Part shown: positions 43,301-55,300 of the stretch, one piece after another | Layout of the letters: each line of letters begins with the position of its first letter | Position numbering within the stretch: the stretch's first letter is position 1 | From: Campylorhamphus procurvoides | Lineage: Eukaryota > Chordata > Aves > Passeriformes > Dendrocolaptidae | Assembly: GCA_013396655.1 (NCBI GenBank) | Contig: WBMV01005958.1 | Coordinates: forward strand, 1,019,840-1,083,839 | DNA: 64,000 bases | Direction: 5' to 3' | Notes under the pieces: generated by a model | The model's input: only the letters and a program-made list of their open reading frames with translations | Databases searched by the model: none | What the model was told of the DNA's origin: nothing | Translations under genes and position numbers: made by a program

Positions 43301-46300
43301 AAACCAAAAACCATGAGAGATTTGGTTCACAGCTGATATTCAGAACTTCTGTTTCCACCGTTTGTCCTAAGCCTCCAAATAAGGCACCGTGTAAGAGTAT
43401 TATTATTAAAGGGCATTATTTATTTCCCTGACTTGGAGTATGTGTTTTTTTCTCAAGGGAGACAGTGATGGAAACTATATACTGATGTAGTTTTAAGGGG
43501 TCTTGCACATCTTGCATCCTGCTCCTAAACCTGTGTAATCCTGTGCTGCAATGAACCCTTCAAAACTGGCAGATAAGAGGACTCAGCTTTATCCATTTGG
43601 CCATATTCTGGACTGGAACATCTCATTCCCTCCTGGACAACAATTCCATTTAAATGCCAACCTTCCTTTCTCTCCAAGCCAAGTAAACACTTGATTTCAG
43701 ATTTTTAGGCAGCAGCTCTGATTTTGTTGTCAAGGGATAGGTTCACTTTTTCCTGTTTTAAACAGGAGTTGTTTGACTACATTCCAAGAAAAATGCAATC
43801 AGACAAAAGGTCTGGAAAGAAAAATCAATGTTTGGCATTTATAGTTTACTTAGAGGTGTGCAGTGAAGAAGAAAGCTGCTGTTTCAAAGATATTAAAATC
43901 TGGCTCTGAGACGTTAATATGTACACAATGCAAATTCTTGACATAGAATAGGTGCATTCAATAATCGGGAACATGTTATTTCAGTTTTATAAGACAAACA
44001 ATTTAAAAAGGATTGAAGGAAAGCTGTTCCAGCAGTGTATGACAGACAGTGCGTGACAGTTGACAGACAGAATGTGATCCCCTCCAGAAAGGGCATCGCT
44101 TTGGTGGTGGAACACAAGATATGCTGTGAGTGAAACTAAATGAAACTCAGAAACAGATGCTTTGAAACAAGTACCTCATCTGGACACATGTATAACAGTT
44201 AATAATACAGGCCATGTTTCACAGAATTCCTCAGCAGTGAAGCTGTAGTAAAGTGAGAGTTATCTCTACCACTTAAAACTGCACAATAACTCAATGGACA
44301 GTAATTTTATTTTATAGGGATAAAAGGGTGTGTCAACATGCCTATTAAGCAAAGAGACCTGAAGTGCATCTGCCATAATGTGCATTGATTCAGGTTGATA
44401 CCTTCACTCTCAGATCACAGTTAGAAAGGACAGAAGTCTCCCTTTCAAAGCAGCAGCTAGACTAGTTTTTCAATAATAAAGTAGTTAAATACTAATTGCA
44501 AATGAAGGTTCTGATAATAATACTGAAAGGAACATAAATCTAATAAGCAATTTCATCTGTAGGTAAGTAAACAACAAGGGAATGTTTTAAAGTGACAAGT
44601 TCACAAAATTAGCCATAGCCAACACGGATTCACAAAGGGAAAGTCCTGTTTCACTAGCTGAATTTCCTTTTATGATAAAATCAAACATTTAGTTGACCAA
44701 GGGAAGACAGATCTAGATTTTTTTTGGATTATGGCAAAGCTTTTGATACTCTCTCCCACAGTATTGTTCTAGACAAAGTATCTGCAGTATAGCTACACAT
44801 GTCCATAATACATAATACATTGGGTGAACAACTGCCTGACAGGTCTGGCTCAAGATTGCAGTAAATGGGGTTACACGAGGCTGGCAACCAGTCACTAATT
44901 GGCTCAATTTTCGGGCCCGCACTCTTTAATGTTTTTATAAATGATCTGGATGCAGGATCATTAAATGCACATTAAGTAAGTTTGCCAATGATATGCTAGG
45001 AAAAGGTTCTTCCCTGAGAGTGTATTCAGTCACTGGAACAGGTTTCCCACAAAAGTAGTCAAGGCAACGAGCCTGGCAGAACTCAAGGAGCACGCGGACG
45101 ATGCTCTTACTCATATGGTTTAGTTTTAGCTTGTCCTGTGAAAAGCAGGGAGTTAGACTAAAGGATCCTTATGGGTTCCCTCCAACTCAAGATATTCTGT
45201 GATGCTACTTTACACACAAAGCTACCAGGTTGATTCATGCACCAGAGCATCATGGACTATAACAAGGTTTAATTTAATCTGTCAGAGCACAATCCAAATT
45301 CTGACAAAAAGTCCTTAGGAATTAATTTATTTTACTAGCAGAGTTATAGAACTTCCTATTTGTAGTTTTGCCTGAAAAATAACCCTATCATTTTCCCAGT
45401 TTTCCCATTATAGATGCATGCCAACAACTTTAATGTGAAAACTTTATCTGCAGGTATTTGCCATTTTGGAGTCACACAAAATTACATTTGAATTAGCTAT
45501 TATTTGCTCAGCAGAGAAAACAAGGCCCCAATGAACAGAATGACAAGATGTAGTGTAGCTGAAACAGGATACCAGACTAATTTCTATTGCTATAATATTG
45601 ACTTAGCAAAGACTTGTTAAATAATGGCAAGGTCAATATAAAATAGTGATAATTCTTTAAAGTCCTTGAAAAGATATGCAATGCTTACCTCAATGACTCT
45701 TGTTTCAAAATCTTCATAAGTTTCTGTTGGGGGAAAAATAGGATGTTACATTTCCTTGTATTACTTGCCTATCAACACATCTCCCTGTAATTGGTATAAT
45801 TTGAAAAAGACAGATCTTTTATGTAACTGTAATTTATAAAGCAATCTCACAAAAGGTAAGATAAGAATAATTTGAACAAGGGTATCTAAAGTGAGCTTTA
45901 TTTGTTGCTTCCTTCTAAAAAGACCTGAAATGGATTTTTTTACTTGACTCCATCCATTCAGCCTTTTAGGGTAGTCAGTGAAAAAACAGCATATATGTCT
46001 TATTTATACAGGGTATTTTTTTCATTTCTTCAGAAAAATCAAGTTATGTGAAGGCAGTAGCTTTAAAAAAAAATAAGTCCTGTTAAGATAACCTCTCAGA
46101 AAGTGTAATACTACTTGCTACAATTACAATTTAAGAGATTACCATCATGAAATAGGTTAGCTGTGCTCCACTGGGGGCCCCAACCTCCAGCTGCAATCAA
46201 TATTTCATCTTTCCAAGTACCATACATGCAGGGAAGTAAGATGGAACAGTCTCCCAAGACTGCCCAACTTAAATAACCAGAGTAGAAAGAAGGAAGTAAA

Positions 46301-49300
46301 ATACATTTTTTTTAAATGATAAAGCAAGACATACAAATTTAACTGCTTTGCTTGAACATCACACAGAAAGCAAAGCTTTCTTTAGAATATGTTGAATATT
46401 TTGATTACAAGCTAAGCTATACATCCTCTCCAAATTGAATCTGAAACTTTCTTTTGGAAATGCCTTTAACTCTCCATTTATATTGAAGCATTTTTGTTAA
46501 ATTGTTTCTATTATTTTTCCTAATTCTTTCCAGTTGCAGAAATGCTAGGAAAAATAACCATCCATGTGTGGTATAAAAGAGAATGTTTTGAGTTTTCACT
46601 GGCTGGCAGTGTAAACTACCTTCTTCCCTAAATACTGCTCTAAAACTGCAAATTACCCCCAAATCACACACATCCTGAGCAAAGGCTGCAAATCATTACC
46701 ATCATCAAATGGATTGTTTCCATTATGACTAAAGTATTATCCAATGTTCTTCTTGATCTTCTGAAAGTTGTATTAGACAATCAAAAGGGATTCAGAGAAA
46801 TCAGGGGTTTGGACTAGATGACCTTTAAAAAGTCCTTTCCAACACAACCTATTCTTTGACTCTGATTTTAGGAAATTGGAAGTACTTCTTGATACAGGTT
46901 TTTGATTTCAGAAAGGTGAGGGGAAGGATAAAACAAACCAATACATAATCACTTCAAATAACCAAGCATCACTTGGCCAGACTTTTTTTTAAATTCCCTT
47001 TCAGTTTAAATTCTGCCGGAAAAAAATGTCTTTGCCATCAAAGACATTTATAGCATAATTTATTTTGTCTATTAGCAATTAAGGTGGTTTGAATTGTAAA
47101 GAAAGTGAACACTTCTATATTTAGGTTCAAATCTTTTCACCACACGGAGCTCTGTTCAGGTGAACATTAAATATTCAGCTGTAAGTGGTGAATATACCCC
47201 CTTCACTGCACAGGAAGGGAGTTTCTGCTCTGCTATTGTAAGGGACTTCAAAATTAAGATGTTTTTGAAATGTTTTACAACACTGTGGGGAAAGAAAGAG
47301 CAGGAACAGCGGAGAGCTTTGGGCATGACAAGGGCATCTCCACGTACTGCCCCTGGACAGTGAGAGAGCTCAGACCTTATTCACAGGTCTCCTCATGCTG
47401 CAAGAAAAGTAAGCAAGCAAATTCCTTAGGCTTGGCTTTCAGCAGTCTCAGCAGCATTTCTCAATACCTGTTTTATAGAAGCAGCCAAAAATGCATCAAA
47501 TAACAGATATTGCCAAAAAGATCCCATTTTCTCTGGGTTTCTGTTTCAAAACCTGACTGCCACACCTAAAAATAAATTCCAAATACATTTGTTTCCTTTT
47601 ATGCAATGGAGAACATACTTATAATTTATGTATACATTTTCCACAAGAAGAACCCTATTTTCAGTTTGTTGTGGAAAAAACCCTATTGACTTTGAAAACA
47701 ATGGACAATGGAGTAAATTAAAACATCTTGGTGTAAGAAGCAGAATAGACCAGAGATCCTTAAAACCTCCTGCTTTTCCAATCTATCTCATGAAAAAGAG
47801 CATTTCAGTATAACATAGAAGACTGGTGTCAATTAAACCAATTAATACTTCTTTTATATGGTGTAATTACAGTGAAATTCTGGAGAAAAGCTCGAAACTC
47901 TGTAACAGTGTAGAAGTGGGGACTCAGTCCTTCACCAAACCCCACTTTATCATTTACACATAACCTCTGAGATTACACAAATATCATCATCTTGGCACAA
48001 TTTAGAGATCTGTTAGTTTACACCAAGTAGACTTCCAGCTCACAGCAGAGGATGTGAAAGCCAGCAGGTACTCTGTCCCCTCTCTGAAGCCTCTTCAATT
48101 GCAAAGAAACACCACAAACTTGAGAGAAATGTAATTTTATTTCTAAGCATATATAATCACAGTACCTTCCCCAATATTTTTTTAAAATACATTGGTCATT
48201 TTCAACTAAATTTGTCAGATGCTGAAGGCTAAAAACACTGAGTTTTCTACAAATCTCTTGTACCTATTTTCACTAGAAAATACAAATGCTCCTGAGGGAA
48301 AGCTGCATTATATGCTTAACCTCCATTTGTTACTAGATAATCTAACACCAGCACACTAGGAAGAGCTGCACTGCAGAATCTCAATCAGAACACATTCTTA
48401 CTTAGACACCAGTAATCCAGTCACACCACAGTCTCAGGTCAAAAGGATTCATTGGGTTTGGCAGTTTCAGGTCTGTTCCTCCTATCACCCTGACAGTGCT
48501 TTGCATACAGCCAATGTCCCAATTTCTCTGCCAAATCATTAATTCTCTGAATAAAAACACACTGGCAGAACTATAGGGACCTGAAAATCCCCAACATTTT
48601 TAACGGACTGAAAGGAAATCAGTATAGACTAACCAGGAACTGCTTTTTCTCAAGCACATTTATAACACAAGCTGACAGTTTCATTTTCCTATTTTGACTG
48701 CAGTACCCTTTCCTCTCTTTGGCAGAACTTGACCTGACCGGAACAGCCTTCACACAGCCAACTTTAACGCAAGTAATCTACATCAAGAGTATCAGCCAAA
48801 AGCAAAATCAAGGAAAACACTGGAAGGCAAAATTCATAAATGCATAAATATTATTTGCAACAGCTGTCACTTCTTTTAGTGGAATAAACTAAACACAGTC
48901 TTGTGTTCACAGTATGGAACTAGAACCATGCCATTTTCTTGACTTGCTATACATTCAACCACTGGCTTATGAAGAATTTGGAACAATTCCTTAATTTCTC
49001 TAATCTTCTATTTTTACATTGAAAGATTCAGTGACAATCTGCCAAATCCATTCCCATATCACTGTCTTCCATGGAATATTTGCTTTCAAGGCAATAAATT
49101 GAAATGCAGTGAAATAAATATAGGAAATCTGTCCGTTGTATACTACAGTATTATGCTGACACAAAAATAGAATGAATTGCTCTTAAAATTGAAGACAAGC
49201 AGAAAATATTCAAAGAGATTGAAGGGCAAGACCTCCTTAAAATCCCCAGGTAAATCTGAGGGAAACCTCATATGTCACACACTACAGCAACAGGCACCAC

Positions 49301-52300
49301 AGACTCCTGAAAGCAACAGAGAAGCAGCAAACAACAACAGCATGAATTCTTAAAGCAAAAAGCTACAGAAATGCCACGGTGACTTCAATCCACATGAACA
49401 AAGGCACTGATCACACTGGAAAGCCAACATTCTGACTACCGTAGGACTTGGTTCAAAGCATGTCAGAAGTTTTAATTAGTGCCCAATGAATGTAAACAGA
49501 AAACATTCACAGACAGAAAGAAATTAATTAACACAACACCAGGGAGACTGCAAAGCAAAGGTGACTGTAAGATGATCAGACACCAATACAATTGTGATTC
49601 CATGCACATAATTTCCCATTTATGTTGATTTGCTGCAACACAAGTTCCATAGTCCAAGTTTGCACTGGGAGAACATATTCCTGGGTGAAGAGAGCCCTGA
49701 AAACATGAGCAAGCTTAAGACCTGGAACAACTGCCACGAGCCTGAAATGGCAGTGCTAGAAAACATCAGCTGTCTTTCTTAGCTCATCTTACTATAAAAC
49801 CCTACAGAAAGACACCAAAAAGTATAAAAGTTGCAAAAAACTCAGCCCAACAGGAGTTAGTAAGCCTTTTTCATGTTTAATTAGTTGAAAAAGATTAGGC
49901 TTCTAAATGTTAAAGCAACTATAAAATTTATAGTAGTTTAAATAACAGCACTGTTAAAAAAATCACCTCTGCTCCACATATAGGACTGCTAGTTTCATTA
50001 TGATATTTAACTACTCAGGAAAGAAAGAAATCAATAACTTCTATAGCTATCAGAGTTATTTATTACGGCTTCTTCTAAAAGCTACATCATCTTTAACCAT
50101 ATTTCGTTATTTGAATTAGAATTAAAAAAAGCCTGATTTATCCCACAGGATCCTTGAAGAAACTATTAAAAACCCATGGCTCTATGTCATACTCAATACA
50201 ATTGATGCTGAACACAGAAAAACACGTCCATATTTCAGGACTCCTATAACAGCCTATGACATAATACAGTGCTCTGTAATACAGCATAACATCATACAGT
50301 CTATAATATAATACTACAGTGAAACTAAGAATTGTTTTAGCAAATTTCACTTGTGTTAACTCAACCTGTTCTTTGATTTAGCTTGCTTATGTATGGGCAT
50401 GTAAGACAGAAGCACAAAACTAAATTTTCAATCACAGAAAAGGTCTGGATCTCACTTTCTCCAAGCCCCTTATGAGAAAGATTAATCAAGAGAAGACGGA
50501 TAAATCAATTTTCTTACCTCCATTAGGACCTGGGTCAGGAGGATCTAGAAGGACACCTCCCCAGCACTTTCCACTCCATCCTCCCTCTCTCTTAATTCTT
50601 ATTTTTCTTTTCTTCTCCCATGAATCTCGCTGCTGAACAATTTCAGACTGAATTCTCTCCTGTTCTTCCTTTTTTCGTTGGGTAACTGTCTGGACTTTCC
50701 CAGTTTGCATCACAGGAGCATTAAGACCAGGCCAGAGGAAACCAGAACGTCCTTAATAAATAACAAAGAACAATTATGTTTTATTCCAAATTAGGACTGC
50801 AACTCTGAACTCTGGAAAAAAAGGAACAAAATGGTAAATTCTCACATATTTCAAGTGCATTTTATAATACAGGATTTATACTTAGAAAGCAAAAATAACA
50901 CTAAATAATCATATCAAGATTTTTTGTTCAAAGGCAAAAATATCTCAAGCAGTTCTGACACCACAGAAAGGAACAGAAATATGTCAATATATTAAATTAA
51001 GAAACACTATACACAAAAAGGTCAAGATGTCTTCAGCTTCTTATTTGTCAATCTACCTTCACCAATCTCCTGGCCTCTATTGAGATTCTTCCTTAGCTTT
51101 TTCTTCCTCCTCTTTCCTCTTCCTTTCTTTACTCCTGCACCAGTCTCTGCCAAAGCTCCTTTCCATAGCTCATCAGCTGTCACTGAAATAAAAAAATCTT
51201 CCATAAGTAACAAACAAGTACAGCTTATATTGGAAACTGAAGCTGAACAAAAAACTACCCCAAAACTTGAAACTTGCTTGATCTTTGCTTTGCTAGAATT
51301 TAAACTGTAGGATAACTGTCTTGCTAAGAAAGTAATTTCCTACTATGTGCATGTGTATTTGGTGCAAAGATGTGCCTCAGCTCCTGCAATCAGACAGGCA
51401 CACAGCCAAATGCACATTTTAACACGGATTTTCAAAATCGATTTAAAGATAAATATTCCTAACAAGTAACCAGTAAGGTCATTGAAAGACAATCATTCAT
51501 TAATAACTCAGAGCAGTATTACTTGGAAGCACTTATCCAAGGACATGATCAATGATAGTCAACTTGCATCACCCCTAAAAATATCCAAGGGTTAGCCTGC
51601 TTTAAAAAGCCACACAACACAAAAAGTTAACCAAAACATAAATCTGCTGCTGTTCTCATGTTCTGAAAATACAACATCCCTCTTACTGCCTTATTTATAC
51701 AAAATGCAAAAGGAATGTAAGGAGGAAGGAATGCAAAACACTTCAAACAGCCTCATCACAGAGCTCAGGTTTTGGTCAGGGCCCCTCACACAGTGGCCTT
51801 GATGTAAGAAGCACGTATTTAGTAGTTAACTGCAGGCTACTGTTCAGCCAATGGATGGAAATACAGGACCCCATGGTAACCTAGACAAAAACAAAGTACA
51901 CCTAAGGGAAACTGATTATGTGAAAAGACACCATAGATAGTATTTCACAGACTGGGTCAGGCTGGAAGGGACCACAGTGAGCCACCTGGTCCAACCTCCC
52001 TGCTCAAGCAGGGTCATCCCAGAGCACAAGGCACAGGACTGTGCCCAGATGTTCCTGGAATATCTCCAGTGAGGGAGACTCCACAATCTCTCTGGACAAT
52101 CTGCTCCAGTGCACAGTCACTGCACAGGACAGATGTTCTTTCTCATGTTCAGGTGGAACTTGCTGTGCATCAGTTTCTGCCTATTGTCTCTTGTCCCCTT
52201 GCTCAGCACCACCGAGCAGAGCCTGATCCATCCTCTTGGCCACCCTCCCCTCAGATACCAACAGACATTGATAGGGTCCAGTCTCAGTCATCTCTTCTCA

Positions 52301-55300
52301 AGGGTGAAGAGGCCTAGCTCCCTCAGTCTGTCCTCGCAAGAAAGATGCTCCAGTCACTTCATCAACTCGTTGTCTTTCATGTCCTGAGGAGCCCAGAACT
52401 GGACAGAACACTCCAGGTGATCCTCACTAGGGCTGAGTAGAGGGGCAGGGCACCTCCCTCAACCTGCTGGTGCACAATATCCACTACTCTCCTTTCATCC
52501 ATCCAGGTAGTTGTTTCATCATAGAAGGCAATCAGGCTGGTCATTTTTCTTTCTCTTAGTCCAGACACAAGGGCTCTCACCACAGAATACAGAAGTATCA
52601 CCCTTGTTCTATTTGCAGATTAATGTTATTACATGTTTGACCCAGGGGCAGTGTTACTATGGCAGTTTAAATCTTGTCTTCTCTGATTAGAAACTGACTT
52701 GTTTATTTAAAGTAGACAAAAAAAATCATTAAACACTTTTAACCAGGGGAATTAAAATAACCACGCTCGAATTGCTACAGTTTCCCATCAGCCATTCCTT
52801 CTTGTTTGATTAAGGCACTTGGGAGATCCTGCCCCGCAGACTGGCAAATGCACTGGAACTGGAGAAGCTCTGCTTTGCCGACAACATGGTGAGGCACAGG
52901 AGCTATCCAGATGCCCAAAGGTATCACTAAGTGCCCAGGTTTATACCTGTTAGTTTGTTTAAGTTGTCAAGGTGATCCTCCCAAGGATAGGATGAATATC
53001 TTTCCAGTCAAAAACACTTTTCAAAGTGGGAAGCATAATTGATTCCTTTTTGGGAATCCTGAATCAGACAATCAAAGCTCAGTATACGGGAAAGCAAGTA
53101 GCACACAGCTCTGCAAGTCCAGGAAACTACAGAACAGTATTCCTTCAGGACAGTCAAGAGCAGAATGGTTCCCAAAGTGACCACATACTCAAATAACATA
53201 TTATACAAAGAGTACAACAAGGCAAAATATGTAATACAGATTTCAGTTGTATTGCAGACAATTGGAAATTTGTGTAATTATAGACAAGTAGAAAAGCCCC
53301 TGGAAAACAGCAATGTTTATCACACTTCTTATATGCTATGAGGCAAGAGCTGAACTTGCTCCTGGGTAGGCTTTAGTCCCCGTAAACAAGAAATTTTTGT
53401 CTGAAATTACATGCTCTTTTCTAGACATTCAGCTCTCAACAACCTGCCAGAGCTTTATGAGTAAAAAGAAAACATCCCACAAACAGCAGTTGTATCAAAT
53501 GGCTTCACCCCAGTGTCTGAAATGTCAGCCCCTAAAAATCCTTCCAGCTGATTACAACAAACTGATGCTGGTAGCTGTGACCTAAATGCAGGGGGCAGGG
53601 AAGCCAAAAAGAAACCCACCAAAGAACCCCAAAACTTATAAAACAATGCATTACCTCCTTACCATCAGTTTTCTTCAGGAAAAAAAAGGTAAGTAGATAA
53701 TACATGATTCAGTAATTCCACATTCTTAAGTGAACTACACATCTGTTCCATGAGTCGAAAGGTTGATCATCAATCCTGTTCAGCTTCTTAGCTTATTCAG
53801 AAAGCACTGTGTAACTAGCAATTACTTTTTTAAAATGATAATCCTGCTAGCCTGGAAACATGGAGATACAATAAAGGTATTTACATTTTTCTTTGCAAGG
53901 TTATTTTGAAGCTGGAACAGTTCCCCACTCTGCAGTTTGTGTGGCCTGACAAAGGTCATAACAGCTACAGGAGGCTGCAGAGGGGCAGCAACAAGAGATT
54001 GAGAACAAAGAACACGCTCTTGAGCTGGTAATACACTAAAAAAAAAATCCTGCACTTTGAGCTGTGCTCCAAAGTTATGTACAATCAGATCACTTTAATT
54101 ACAATAGAGGAAAGTTGCAAAGGTGACAGAGTAAGTAAATTATCTTGTACCAAAAGAGACTAGGCATAGCCTACAGATCCAGCAAGAAGAGGTCAGACCA
54201 AGACAAGTTCTGGCCTCAAGCACCACAAAAATTCTGGCAAAATTAGAATCAGATGAAAACATCACATTTGGTACCAAAGTGCAGTTCATCTAATCAGTCT
54301 ATAATAATATTATCATATGTTTGGGAAGCTGCTGAATTTAATGAAACACATCAGAAGCCTACAGGGTACAGAACTGAGTTCTTTATAAGATGGCAGATAT
54401 CACACTGATCTTAAGATGAAGTGACAAGAATGGAATATGAAAGGGATAGGCTGTCATCAAGAAGATTACAATGGTGGGGACATTGCTCGTGACAGACAGA
54501 AAACACAGCAATGGAGAAAATAAAATTCTTACTACAAGAAAGGTCAATCTGACTAGGCAGCAAAGCATCAAGGTGATTAGAGAGCATAGACAGGCAGGAG
54601 AAATATTGTAAAGTGGCGGAAATAACTCCAAACAGAAACGAGGATCATTGTACTGCTTTTCACATTTGGAGAAACGTTCCAAAATGAAGACAGTACAGAG
54701 GATGTGCAATCTCTTAGTGATTTACGGCCTTCATTTTGCCTTTGTAAAATAGGATGCTGGATGCATTCCCCAAGAACTAAAACAGAACCAGTCATAAAAG
54801 CCACTATACATTTTCAGCCAGTCACTAAAAAGCACATAGCTACTAAGTGTGTGTGTGGCAAGTGTCATATATCAGATTTTACTTTATAGACTAGAATGAG
54901 ATCCACTACTGAATTTAGCTGAAAGTATGCTTTATGTCAGCTGATTGCTAACAAGGATTAAGAGAGTCTGTATTGTATGACATCACTCCATTTTGCTTAA
55001 TTTACACAAAAGATATCTGTAATGTTTTGAAAAGGATTTGCTTTTGTGCCTTTTTACACTATCCCCGAATATCAGGAATAAGACAAGTGTTTACTTTAGA
55101 TGAATTAGACCACACCTGAGTAATTCACAAGTATTAGCAGAAGACTTGCTATAAACTGTATCAGAAAACAGTATTCCAGGTACTGCTTAACTGCGACTAA
55201 AAGCAAGATTTCTTTGTCTCCCAGGGCAAGGTGAGTTTCCAGCTTGCTTAGAATAGAAAGGAAGACAAAGAGCAGTATGTTAAAAAACTGAAGGGAGTGA

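Larger units (their letters stand above)
35417..45688 (-). other. Longest MRPS5 intron (10.3 kb)
   Basis: It holds the CR1 fragments at 39530-40680 and 44600-45215, a very AT-rich stretch at 36630-36770, and short simple repeats ((AAAAC)4 near 41281, (CTG)5 near 41793). An open frame at 37391-37780 has no recognisable protein features. Confidence 0.6.
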